Shown here: piece by piece, positions 1-5,873 of the stretch
Numbering within the stretch: the first letter of the stretch is position 1
How the letters are laid out: every line of letters begins with the position of its first letter
IMG/VR virus record: IMGVR_UViG_3300028615_000092
Coordinates: 1-44,437 of that record
Direction: 5' to 3' (one strand)
Origin: a virus
Length of the DNA: 44,437 nt
Notes under the pieces: generated by a model
What the model was told of the DNA's origin: nothing
Databases searched by the model: none
The model's input: only the letters and a program-made list of their open reading frames with translations
Translations under genes and position numbers: made by a program

Positions 1-22
1 TCGAGTCCCTCTGCCCCAACCA
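1..22 (+). tRNA. 3' end of a tRNA (truncated by window edge)
   Basis: Only the T-loop remainder, the 3' T-stem strand (7-11), an acceptor strand TGCCCCA (12-18), a discriminator A and an encoded CCA (20-22) lie inside the window. The anticodon is outside, so identity is unknown. It is the first visible member of the + strand tRNA array. Confidence 0.7.
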
Positions 23-66
23 ACTTCGTACTTGACAACGTGTCCGGTTCCTCTCACCGTAGGCGG

Positions 67-152
67 TGCGGGGATAGAGCAACGGCCGCTCGTAGGGCTC
101 ATAACCCTATGCCTCAACGGTTAGGCTGGTTCGACTCCAGCTCCCGCAACCA
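67..152 (+). tRNA. tRNA with CAT anticodon (Met or Ile2)
   Basis: The acceptor TGCGGGG (67-73) pairs with TCCCGCA (142-148), followed by an encoded ACCA. The D-stem is GAGC/GCTC. The anticodon stem TAGGG/CCCTA closes the loop CTCATAA, giving anticodon CAT. The T-arm GCTGG-TTCGACT-CCAGC is canonical. The region between anticodon stem and T-stem is 15 nt (110-124), long for a Met or Ile tRNA, and three rather than two bases separate acceptor and D-stem. Met, fMet and lysidine-modified Ile2 cannot be told apart here. Confidence 0.75.
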
Positions 153-192
153 AAGCCAGTCAGATGTTCTGCTTCATCCCGACGCCAACCAA

Positions 193-226
193 GCCCGCAC
201 GTGCTGCTTCCAGCGCGCGTGCGGGC
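193..226 (+). other. Strong hairpin between two tRNAs
   Basis: GCCCGCACG (193-201) pairs perfectly with CGTGCGGGC (218-226). Inside it, GCTG (203-206) pairs with CAGC (211-214) around a CTTC tetraloop. No T-tract follows, so a classical intrinsic terminator is not indicated. A processing or insulating structure in the tRNA transcript is possible. Confidence 0.5.
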
Positions 227-239
227 GTGCGTGGTCTCT

Positions 240-311
240 CGGGGTGTAAGTCAGCGGCAGACGGCTCCGTTCGGGGCGGAGAGGTCGTGGGTTCGAGTCC
301 CACCACCCCGA
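240..311 (+). tRNA. tRNA-Pro (CGG)
   Basis: The acceptor CGGGGTG (240-246) pairs perfectly with CACCCCG (304-310), and A311 is the discriminator. The anticodon stem CTCCG/CGGAG encloses TTCGGGG, giving anticodon CGG, which reads CCG. The variable loop is AGGTC and the T-arm GTGGG-TTCGAGT-CCCAC. The CGGGGTG start is typical of bacterial tRNA-Pro. CCA is not encoded; the sequence continues CTAC. Confidence 0.9.
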
Positions 312-363
312 CTACTTCCCATCGTTCCTCGCTCCTCCTGTTGATCTAGCGCTACGCACCGTA

Positions 364-446
364 GTGCCGGTGTGTCTGAACGCGAATGGTGAGCGGCGCG
401 GTTGTGGTCCGCGTGGAAGCGGGGTCAGTACCCGTCAGGCACCCCA
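364..446 (+). tRNA. Probable tRNA-His (GTG), divergent
   Basis: The acceptor GTGCCGG pairs with CAGGCAC (436-442) with one G-A mismatch. C443 as discriminator and an encoded CCA (444-446) are tRNA-His hallmarks. The anticodon stem CGCGG/CCGCG encloses TTGTGGT, giving anticodon GTG. The T-loop is GTCAGTA rather than TTCRANT, and the D-stem pairs poorly. The gene may be decaying or may fold atypically. Confidence 0.6.
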
Positions 447-447
447 A

Positions 448-524
448 GGTTGCGTATCCCAACGGCAGAGGACGCCGGCCCAGAACCGGTGCGTTGGGGG
501 TTCGACTCCCCCCCGCAACCACCA
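448..524 (+). tRNA. tRNA-like with CAG anticodon (Leu?), irregular
   Basis: GGTTGCG (448-454) pairs with CGCAACC (514-520), then A521 and CCA. The anticodon stem GCCGG/CCGGT encloses CCCAGAA, giving CAG, but position 33 is C rather than the near-universal T. One extra C lies in or beside the T-arm. The variable loop is only 5 nt (GCGTT), which is wrong for a leucine tRNA. Amino-acid identity is therefore uncertain. Confidence 0.6.
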
Positions 525-525
525 T

Positions 526-602
526 GGTCGTGTGGCCCAACTGGCAGAGGCGCCAGACTAAGGATCTGGAGGTTGAGGGTTCGAATCCCTCCACGACTAC
601 CA
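526..602 (+). tRNA. tRNA with AAG anticodon (Leu codon CUU), class I body
   Basis: The acceptor GGTCGTG pairs with CACGACT (592-598, one G-T), then A73 and encoded CCA. The stem CCAGA/TCTGG encloses CTAAGGA, giving anticodon AAG. The T-arm GAGGG-TTCGAAT-CCCTC is perfect. The variable loop is 5 nt (AGGTT), whereas bacterial tRNA-Leu has a long variable arm. The fold is otherwise fully canonical. Confidence 0.85.
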
Positions 603-643
603 TGTAGCCCAATAGGTTGACTTTGTAGCAAATAGGTAGATAC

Positions 644-721
644 GCTCCTGTGGCCCAACGAGGCAGAGGCGTTCGGTTCAAAACCGAAATGTTGAAGGTT
701 CGAATCCTTCCGGGAGCACCA
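644..721 (+). tRNA. tRNA with CAA anticodon (Leu codon UUG), class I body
   Basis: The acceptor GCTCCTG pairs with CGGGAGC (711-717), then A718 and CCA. The stem TTCGG/CCGAA encloses TTCAAAA, giving anticodon CAA. The T-arm is GAAGG-TTCGAAT-CCTTC. The variable loop is 5 nt (ATGTT), again lacking the long arm expected for leucine. Confidence 0.87.
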
Positions 722-723
722 AC

Positions 724-1223
724 ATGGCTGGGTCGCGGGAATATACCACAGGAGGTACTACAAGAAGCGCCGCAAGAAGATCATCGAGTATCTCGGGGGC
801 GCGTGCGCTGTATGCGGGAGCACAAAAGAACTGCAAGTCGATCACGTAGACCCGGCGGAAAAGAACTTCAACATTAGCCAGCGCCTCACACTGGACAACA
901 TCTTGGAGGAGCTGGCCAAGTGCCAGCTGCTATGCCGGAAACATCATCAGGAGAAGACGGCACGCGAAAATGAGGGCTTCACGCACGGTACTTCGTACGC
1001 ATGGATGAAGAAGGGCTGTACGTGCTTGGTCTGTACGGAGGCGAAACACGCGCACTATGACGAGCGCAACGCGAAGAGGCGGGAAGGAGAAGGCTACAGC
1101 AAACAGCGTGGTGTTGATCCGCAGCGTCACGGTACGCGCTACCGCTACAAGCTGGGTTGCAGGTGCCCCGCTTGCCGGGCGGCGCAGGCTGCTTGGATGC
1201 GCGAGTATCGGAAGCGCTGTTGA
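724..1223 (+). CDS. HNH endonuclease-like ORF in the tRNA array, N-terminus in another frame
   Basis: The frame ending at the TGA at 1223 encodes an HNH-type core: a CAVCG zinc knuckle, then VDHVDP, then CQLLCRKHHQEK. Two C-terminal repeats of the form HGT-x-Y-...GC-x-C-x-x-C follow. That frame has no ATG, GTG or TTG before 903, inside the HNH core. The ATG at 724 lies in another frame and reads MAGSREY, a plausible N-terminus for this family, and then the HNH frame continues HRRYYKKRRKKI. A 1-nt deletion or 2-nt insertion near 740-745 would explain this. The ORF may be a decayed homing-type endonuclease, an assembly error or a frameshifted gene. An AGGAGG at about 749 is not followed by a normal start codon. 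Confidence 0.6.
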
Positions 1224-1227
1224 CCAT

Positions 1228-1313
1228 GGAGGGTGTCCGGCTGGACGAGGAGCCCGTTTCGAACACGGGTGCGCGGTGAAAGCCCGTTGGGGGTTCGAGT
1301 CCCTCACCCTCCG
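1228..1313 (+). tRNA. tRNA-Ser (CGA)
   Basis: The acceptor GGAGGGT pairs with ACCCTCC (1306-1312), with G73. The anticodon stem CCCGT/ACGGG encloses TTCGAAC, giving CGA, which reads UCG. A long class II variable arm is present, as required for serine. CCA is not encoded (GCCG follows the acceptor). Confidence 0.9.
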
Positions 1314-1317
1314 CCGA

Positions 1318-1406
1318 GGAAGCGATCCGGCTAGATGAGGAGCCCGGCTTGAACCCGGGTAGCACGTTGCAGCGTGTTGGGGGTGCGAGTCCCTCCGCTT
1401 CCGCCA
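1318..1406 (+). tRNA. tRNA-Ser (TGA)
   Basis: The acceptor GGAAGCG pairs with CGCTTCC (1396-1402), then G73 and CCA. The stem CCCGG/CCGGG encloses CTTGAAC, giving TGA, which reads UCA. The long variable arm is present. The T-loop reads TGCGAGT, so the normally invariant T55 is replaced by G. Confidence 0.87.
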
Positions 1407-1407
1407 A

Positions 1408-1499
1408 GGTAGGGCCGTCCGAGGGCCGGCGTCGGAGCCCCGTTGGATGCGGGTGCGTCCCCGAGAGGGGGCTTGCAGGTTCGATCCCTGTCCCTACCG
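1408..1499 (+). tRNA. tRNA-Ser (GGA)
   Basis: The acceptor GGTAGGG pairs with CCCTACC (1492-1498), with G73 and no encoded CCA. The anticodon loop TTGGATG gives GGA, which reads UCC. The outermost anticodon-stem pair is mismatched and base 37 is T. The long variable arm folds as CCCC-GAGA-GGGG. Its 3' end abuts the stop codon of the convergent - strand gene at 1500. Confidence 0.86.
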
Positions 1500-1697
1500 C
1501 TACGTGACCTTCACCTGGTAGGTGATCTTCAGCTTTTCCCACAAGTAGGTCTTGTGCAGGTCGGCCCAGTCAGGTTCGGGAGGTCCTAACAGCCGGCGGG
1601 CAGCGTCGCGGATCGCACGCTCGCGTTCCTTCTTGCGTTCCTTCTTGCGTTTGAGCGCGCGCCGCCGCCTGCGCTTCATGGTGCGCTTGCCGCTCAC
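1500..1697 (-). CDS. Small highly basic protein
   Basis: This 65-residue protein has an N-terminal half almost entirely Arg, Lys, Glu and Ala (about residues 5-35, predicted charged helix), then a short LLGPPEPDW segment and a polar tail. No family is recognised; nucleic-acid binding is only an inference from the charge. The start overlaps the upstream stop as ATGA (1694-1697). It is the last gene of the leftward block and stops directly against the tRNA-Ser(GGA) gene, leaving no room for a terminator. Confidence 0.7.
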   Translation of the reverse strand: MSGKRTMKRRRRRALKRKKERKKERERAIRDAARRLLGPPEPDWADLHKTYLWEKLKITYQVKVT

Positions 1698-1969
1698 GCC
1701 CAGCTCGCCGCTTCTTCAGCCGTGGCCCAGTACCAGCTGTTGTAGTGGCACTCCGGGAAGTCGTAGGCCATCTCCGGGCACTTGTAGCGCACCACGCGGC
1801 CGTCCTCCCACAGCCGCTGCAGGTCCGCACGGACGTGTGCAGCCCCGTCCAGCTCCAACACGTAGTCCGTGGTCTGCAGGCAGGGAGCCCGGCACACGGC
1901 CGCGTAGACCTGCTCCATGCGGTCGCGCACACGCTGGGGCCTCCGGGCAAGTTCCGTGTGCGGCTGCAT
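1694..1969 (-). CDS. Hypothetical protein, winged-helix-like core
   Basis: This 91-residue protein starts at an ATG that overlaps the upstream TGA as TGATG (1967-1971). The N-terminal two-thirds, from RVRDRMEQVYAAV through HVRADLQRLWEDGRVVRYK, looks like a compact winged helix ending in a basic wing (low-confidence fold guess). The C-terminus is rich in aromatic residues (CHYNSWYWA). It could be a small regulator, but nothing in the sequence proves DNA binding. Confidence 0.7.
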   Translation of the reverse strand: MQPHTELARRPQRVRDRMEQVYAAVCRAPCLQTTDYVLELDGAAHVRADLQRLWEDGRVVRYKCPEMAYDFPECHYNSWYWATAEEAASWA

Positions 1970-2268
1970 CAGCCACCGCTTTGCTGTGCCACCCGGGCAC
2001 GCAAGCGCTCCCACTTGGCGGCCTTGATCGCGTCCACGTCGTGGTCACCTACATGATCGCCCACAAGCAGCCGCATGGACGTGCACACCATCTCGACGTC
2101 TGCGATCTCCTCCGCCAGCTCTGCCGCAGCCCCTTGGCGTCCTCGCATGAGGTGGCTGATCGCCACTGCCATCTCAGCTAGCTCCTCCATGGCGATCACC
2201 ATCTGCATCTGCGTGCCGATCGTTTGGAACGCCTCCAGACACAGCTGCTTTTCCTCCTCTTCGGTCAT
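1969..2268 (-). CDS. MazG-like nucleotide pyrophosphohydrolase
   Basis: This 99-residue all-helical protein matches the MazG/all-alpha NTP pyrophosphatase pattern. A first helix carries MEELAEM (Glu pair of the EExxE-type metal site), and a second carries ELAEEIADVEM (E-x-x-D metal ligands). A tail with KWERLRARV follows. The family hydrolyses nucleoside triphosphates to monophosphates and PPi; phage versions are thought to cleanse or tune nucleotide pools, including (p)ppGpp. The start is taken at the ATG overlapping the upstream stop (ATGA, 2265-2268). Substrate is not predictable from sequence. Confidence 0.82.
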   Translation of the reverse strand: MTEEEEKQLCLEAFQTIGTQMQMVIAMEELAEMAVAISHLMRGRQGAAAELAEEIADVEMVCTSMRLLVGDHVGDHDVDAIKAAKWERLRARVAQQSGG

Positions 2269-2540
2269 GCGCGCACGATCTCCTTGGCCGGGTCCCCGTT
2301 CTCGCGCCGCCGTCCGGTGAAGGGGTTGCGATGCCAGCCGTCCAGCGGGTCGCCTTCCCCGTCCCACACCTTGGCCGCTTCGATGGCGCGCGCCGGGTCC
2401 TGGTAGCAGAACCCGTTGGTGATGAACCCGTCTTCGCTGTAGCAGAGTCGGGCCTTGCCGAAGGTCATGGGGTAGACGACGATCTCCACGCCGTCCCCCA
2501 GATCCCTCCAGTAGAGCGATCCTTCGCGCGCTTCAGTCAT
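2265..2540 (-). CDS. Hypothetical phage protein
   Basis: This 91-residue protein has an N-terminal beta-rich part (SLYWRDLGDGVEIVVYPM) and a C-terminal half containing QDPARAIEAAKVW and DGWHRNPFTGRRR. The last segment looks like a motif shared by small phage proteins. There is no catalytic signature. It overlaps the MazG-like gene as ATGA and the dehydrogenase gene upstream by 8 bp, so it is probably co-translated with both. Confidence 0.7.
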   Translation of the reverse strand: MTEAREGSLYWRDLGDGVEIVVYPMTFGKARLCYSEDGFITNGFCYQDPARAIEAAKVWDGEGDPLDGWHRNPFTGRRRENGDPAKEIVRA

Positions 2541-3393
2541 AGTAGGTCATGCAGCGGCTGCAGCGCTCACCCGCCAGCGGCACGCCACAGCACTTCGATC
2601 GCCGGCCGTCGTTCTTGGCCTCCGGCGCCTTGCCCAGCAGATCGTCGTTGTAGGACTCCGCGGCCTCCAGCAGCGTGACCGGCACGCCCATGTAGCGAGC
2701 CAGCGAAGTGAAGGCGCGGGCGTCCTTGGGCAGGCACTTGCCGCCGTAGCCCCGGTAGCCGCCGTGCATCACGTCCGTGTGCTGCGCCCCGGTCCAGGGA
2801 TCCAGTCCCACAGCGTGCCGCACCTGCTCCCAGTCCACCGCCAGCTCGTTGCACATGTCGAAGAGCTGGTTGAAGTAGGACACCTTCACTGCGTAGAAGG
2901 TGTTGGCTGCGTACTTGGCCATCTCTGCCGCCCGTGCCTCGGTCACCACCAACGGCACGCCCGCGCACCCCAGCAAGGACTTCACACGGTCCAGACCCGT
3001 CGAGAGGCTGCTCGCAGGCACGCCCACGATCGTGCGCGTGGGGTGGATGGCGTCCTGCTCTGCCGTCGCCTCGGACAGGAACTCCGGCACGAAGTAGATG
3101 TGGAGCCGGCACCACTCCTGCTGCAGGCGCTCCGTAGTGCCGGGTAGGATCGTGGAGCGGATGATCGCGATCGCGCCTTCCGGCAGCTTGGACAAGCACT
3201 CCTCGATGGTCCGGGTGTCCACCTTGCCGCTCGGCAGCGTGGGCGCCGGCACGCAGATGAACGCGACCTCCGTGCCCGCCAGGTCAGGCTCTGCCCCCTT
3301 CGGCGGGTCGTAGACCACCGGCTCCGCTCCTTTGTGCCGCAGCATGGCACACACAGCGCTCCCTACAACGCCTTCCCCCATCACGACGATCAT
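2533..3393 (-). CDS. UDP-glucose/GDP-mannose dehydrogenase family protein, short form
   Basis: This 286-residue protein opens with a Rossmann glycine motif (GEGVVG). It carries the family's conserved segments in order: VPAPTLPSGKVDT, RSTILPGTTE, VPEFLSEATAEQDA (catalytic-region Glu), AEMAKYAANTFYAVKVSYFN (central Lys/Asn), and GYGGKCLPKD with the catalytic Cys. Family members oxidise a nucleotide-sugar C6 hydroxyl to a carboxylate with two NAD+. Full-length enzymes are about 400-450 residues. Here the C-terminal nucleotide-sugar-binding domain is missing and replaced by a short tail with two CxxC-like pairs (KCCGVPL...CSRC). The substrate may therefore differ, or the protein may need a partner. 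Confidence 0.85.
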   Translation of the reverse strand: MIVVMGEGVVGSAVCAMLRHKGAEPVVYDPPKGAEPDLAGTEVAFICVPAPTLPSGKVDTRTIEECLSKLPEGAIAIIRSTILPGTTERLQQEWCRLHIYFVPEFLSEATAEQDAIHPTRTIVGVPASSLSTGLDRVKSLLGCAGVPLVVTEARAAEMAKYAANTFYAVKVSYFNQLFDMCNELAVDWEQVRHAVGLDPWTGAQHTDVMHGGYRGYGGKCLPKDARAFTSLARYMGVPVTLLEAAESYNDDLLGKAPEAKNDGRRSKCCGVPLAGERCSRCMTYYD

Positions 3394-3581
3394 GCGGTTC
3401 TCTCCTTCTCGACGGTCAGCTTGTCCACGCGCCGCCGGGCACGCTTGCGGTACTTCGCTTCCTTCTGGTGGGCCTTGCGGGCCTCGTCCGTCAGGTGGTC
3501 TCCGTGCCCGCCCTTGTGGTACCAGGCGCCGCCGTGCCGGTGCGCAGCCGCAGACTCCGCCTTGTCGAGTTGCTTGGTCAC
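3390..3581 (-). CDS. Small basic His-rich protein
   Basis: This 63-residue protein starts at a GTG overlapping the upstream TGA as GTGA (3578-3581). It has a His/Gly-rich centre (HRHGGAWYHKGGHGDH) and a C-terminal Lys/Arg helix (KAHQKEAKYRKRARRRVDKL). Metal or nucleic-acid binding is conceivable. No family is recognised. Its stop overlaps the start of the dehydrogenase gene. Confidence 0.65.
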   Translation of the reverse strand: MTKQLDKAESAAAHRHGGAWYHKGGHGDHLTDEARKAHQKEAKYRKRARRRVDKLTVEKERTA

Positions 3582-3904
3582 CAGGAGTCTCCCTGCTTGC
3601 CCATGGGCTCGAATGTGGGGTCCTGCTCCAGCTGGCGCAGGCGGCGCTTCCTGCCCTTCTTGCCGGGCCGGCGCCGCGGCGGCGCGGGCGGATCGGGGTC
3701 CCGCGGGCACCCCGCAGGGTAGCCCGTCTCCGTGGCCCAGATGCTCTTGGAGAACACCTTGCCGGTGGGCCCCTCCGGGTTCAGGCAGGCCCCCAGCAGC
3801 GGGGGCGTGTGCTCCCGGTAGTCAGGACAGTTCGCGCACTTCGACTCTCGTAGCTCCATTCGACTACCTTGCCCTCCGCTTGCGTCTTCGGCAAGCGGTG
3901 TCAT
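3578..3904 (-). CDS. Small protein with Cys pair and basic Pro-rich tail
   Basis: This 108-residue protein is assigned to the ATG that overlaps the upstream stop (ATGA, 3901-3904). A later ATG at 3859 (MELRESKC) has a GGAGG-like site upstream and is an alternative. The middle carries CANCPDYREHTPPLLGAC, a possible zinc or iron-sulfur knuckle. The second half is proline- and arginine-rich. Function unknown. Confidence 0.65.
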   Translation of the reverse strand: MTPLAEDASGGQGSRMELRESKCANCPDYREHTPPLLGACLNPEGPTGKVFSKSIWATETGYPAGCPRDPDPPAPPRRRPGKKGRKRRLRQLEQDPTFEPMGKQGDSW

Positions 3905-5034
3905 TCCTGCCTCAGCGGCTTCACCTTGCCTGCGCGGTTCACCTCGATCACCCAGTTGTCCCGCGGCGTGTACTTGCGGAACTCCTGGATGGACGACGGG
4001 TGCAGTGTCCAGCGATCTTCCGTGTTGCTGAACACGACCTCGTAGGCAACGTCCTGCTCCACGCGCTGCAGCGCGCCCGCTTCGAGGGCGGGGCATTTCA
4101 TGTTGTGGTCACCGCCCTGCGCGTGCGCCGTCCTCACTGCAGGCCAGGTATAGTAGTCGTAGGTGCACCACTGGCCGTACACCGGGCAGGTGTCGTAGCA
4201 GGTGTCGTACTCCGTACGCTTGCACGTGTCGTAGCAGGTGCTGCATTGGTTGGAGCACTTGGAGTAGCCGTTCTTCTGGTCCACGCAAACCTTGGTGCAG
4301 TTGCACTTCTTGGGGTTGCACTTGTACTCCACCGGGTGCGGGTTGCACTGATGCGGGTTGCAGTTCTCCGTGCCCTTCTTCCTGCGCTCGCAGCTGCTGT
4401 TGAACGCCCCGGCGCGCGTACCCCAGCCCTCGCCGTGGTTGGTCTTGCGCTGCAGCAGTTGCGCGTCGCAGGCCCACTGGATGCTGGAGACCATCACGGA
4501 TTCCTCCCAGGACGCGAACAGCCACTTCCCCACGACGATCACCAAAGCCAGGCCGATGATGGCGAACGTCACGGTGGCCAGGCGCTTGGACATGGCCGGG
4601 CGCACGGTCTGGTACTCGACGTCCAGGTCCACCCCGGTCTGGGCCTTCACGTCCCGCGCAGCCACGGTGGCACGCGCCATCATGCGGACGGCACGCGGCG
4701 AGGGTGTTGGGCCGGTCAGCCCCGCCTCTTTGTAGCCGGCCTCGAACGCCGCCTTCTCGTTGCGCGGCGCACCGCAGTAGGTGCACTCCTTGACTTCCAG
4801 ATCCCGCACCTGGTTGTTGCAGTAGACGCACTCCCAGTGCTCGTCTCCCCGGGCCTGCGCCAGCATCACCGCGTCGGTGACGCGGGGTGCGTCTGCGCTG
4901 GGCATGGTGTACTTCTCGTGCGCCTCCTTGGGGCTTCCGCAGCCCTCGCACTTCATGAAGCGGCCGCGGTTGTCCGCCTTGCCGCAGGATGAGCAGGTCC
5001 AGGTGTTCTCCTCGAACCAGGAGTCGTCAGACAT
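3901..5034 (-). CDS. Membrane protein with RanBP2-type zinc fingers and Cys-rich outer domain
   Basis: This 377-residue protein has three parts. Residues about 8-35 form a RanBP2-like zinc finger (WTCSSCGKADNRGRFMKCEGCG), and about 68-92 a second four-Cys finger (CVYC...CTYCG). A single transmembrane helix lies at about 152-175 (TVTFAIIGLALVIVVGKWLF). The distal domain is unusually cysteine-rich, with about twenty Cys in repeats such as CNPHQCNP, CNPKKCNC and CYDTCKRTEYDTCYDTCP, followed by a Tyr/Trp-rich patch. Topology is inferred: fingers in the cytoplasm, Cys-rich part outside, probably disulfide-bonded. No phage function is known to me. The architecture resembles cellular multi-domain membrane proteins more than typical phage genes, so acquisition from a host is possible. 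Confidence 0.75.
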   Translation of the reverse strand: MSDDSWFEENTWTCSSCGKADNRGRFMKCEGCGSPKEAHEKYTMPSADAPRVTDAVMLAQARGDEHWECVYCNNQVRDLEVKECTYCGAPRNEKAAFEAGYKEAGLTGPTPSPRAVRMMARATVAARDVKAQTGVDLDVEYQTVRPAMSKRLATVTFAIIGLALVIVVGKWLFASWEESVMVSSIQWACDAQLLQRKTNHGEGWGTRAGAFNSSCERRKKGTENCNPHQCNPHPVEYKCNPKKCNCTKVCVDQKNGYSKCSNQCSTCYDTCKRTEYDTCYDTCPVYGQWCTYDYYTWPAVRTAHAQGGDHNMKCPALEAGALQRVEQDVAYEVVFSNTEDRWTLHPSSIQEFRKYTPRDNWVIEVNRAGKVKPLRQE

Positions 5035-5326
5035 CGGGGAACCTCCACGCTACGTAGAGGCCGCAGTTGTCGCAGCCCTTGGCCAGGCGGTCCGCACACT
5101 CCTCCGCAGGGTACTCCTGGCCGCATTGCCCGCAGTAGAACGGCGGCTCCGGGATGAGCACGCCGCCCTCCGGCTCCACGTCGTCCACCAGTCCGTGGTT
5201 GATCAGCGGCCGTACCAGGCCCTCGAAGACGGATTCGAACGCCTCACGGGCCTCACGCTGCTCCCGTTCGAAGTCCTCGCGCCACTCCCGTAGGACGTCT
5301 TCCCCTTTGCGCTTGGGCTTGGGCAT
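5027..5326 (-). CDS. Zinc-ribbon protein with charged N-terminal helix
   Basis: This 99-residue protein has an N-terminal Glu/Arg-rich helix (REWREDFEREQREAREA, probably coiled coil) and a C-terminal zinc ribbon (CGQCGQEYPAEEC...CDNCG). I chose the ATG at 5326; a TTG further upstream (5365) would add 13 residues but lacks support. It overlaps the membrane-protein gene by 8 bp. Confidence 0.65.
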   Translation of the reverse strand: MPKPKRKGEDVLREWREDFEREQREAREAFESVFEGLVRPLINHGLVDDVEPEGGVLIPEPPFYCGQCGQEYPAEECADRLAKGCDNCGLYVAWRFPDV

Positions 5327-5416
5327 GCCTTTGTATTGCCCAGGCGCAGCCCCCCGTTGGATCAAAAGAGCCGCCCTCAGACACCGCGCGGGGGAAGCTG
5401 CGCAGCACCATCAGAC

Positions 5417-5433
5417 GGCTCGGTTGCCGAGCC
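5417..5433. other. Perfect hairpin between genes
   Basis: GGCTCGG (5417-5423), a 3-nt loop and CCGAGCC (5427-5433) form a 7-bp perfect stem just after the stop of the 88-residue gene, within a 109-bp gap without coding sequence. No T-run follows in either direction. It could be a Rho-independent-like pause, an mRNA end stabiliser or a protein site. Confidence 0.5.
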
Positions 5434-5435
5434 TA

Positions 5436-5702
5436 TCAGCCCTTGACGGCGTCGGCGACCGTCTCGGCCACGCCGCCCGCCAGCGCGGCCGCAGATGCTT
5501 CGTCCATGATCAGCTCTTGGCCTCCCATGGCTTCCATCCACATCGCCCGCACTTCTTCGGGTGGGTTGCGCACGTCGAAGGACTCTCCGTTCTGCAGCGT
5601 GATCTTGGTGCCGTCCTGGTGACGGGAGGACTCGTCGAAGTAGGCCAGCTGCCAGGGGTTCAGCCAACGCGGGTGGTCGTGGTCCAGTTTCAGTTCCATC
5701 AT
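5436..5702 (-). CDS. Hypothetical protein, phage accessory
   Basis: This 88-residue protein has an N-terminal mixed region (WLNPWQLAYFDE..., then KITLQNGESFDVRNPPEEV) that looks like a small beta fold. An alanine-rich C-terminal helix (EASAAALAGGVAETVADAV) follows. Two adjacent ATGs (5702 and 5699) could each start it. Function unknown. Confidence 0.65.
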   Translation of the reverse strand: MMELKLDHDHPRWLNPWQLAYFDESSRHQDGTKITLQNGESFDVRNPPEEVRAMWMEAMGGQELIMDEASAAALAGGVAETVADAVKG

Positions 5703-5705
5703 GCG

Positions 5706-5873
5706 TCATTCTCCGGTGCTGCTGCTGGGCTTGAAGATGCCCACGATCAGCTTGACGAACAAGGCGAGCACGGCGAGCGAGAGTAGGAAGAAGACGGCAC
5801 CCAGGCAGAAGCCGAGAACCCAGGCGAACGCCAGGGCGCCGTTCCACACGGCGGCGAGGACGGCTTCCACCAT
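5706..5873 (-). CDS. Small membrane protein (one or two TM helices)
   Basis: This 55-residue protein starts at an ATG overlapping the upstream stop as TGATG (5871-5875). Residues about 3-44 are almost continuously hydrophobic (WNGALAFAWVLGFCLGAVFF then LLSLAVLALFVKLIVGIF), enough for a helical hairpin, with a short polar tail. Size and shape would fit a holin-like protein. It lies among DNA-metabolism genes rather than a lysis cassette, so I leave the function open. Confidence 0.65.
   Translation of the reverse strand: MVEAVLAAVWNGALAFAWVLGFCLGAVFFLLSLAVLALFVKLIVGIFKPSSSTGE

Noticed and set aside
3334-4992. Long + strand open frame (552 codons)
   Set aside because: It lies antisense to the zinc-finger membrane protein and two small genes that have overlap-coupled starts. 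The translation is Arg/Val/His-rich with no domain, as expected for a GC-rich shadow frame.
5417-5433. Rho-independent terminator
   Set aside because: Stable hairpin but no T-run on either strand; listed only as a hairpin.
5706-5873. Holin
   Set aside because: Size and TM hairpin fit, but there is no lysis context and no family signature.
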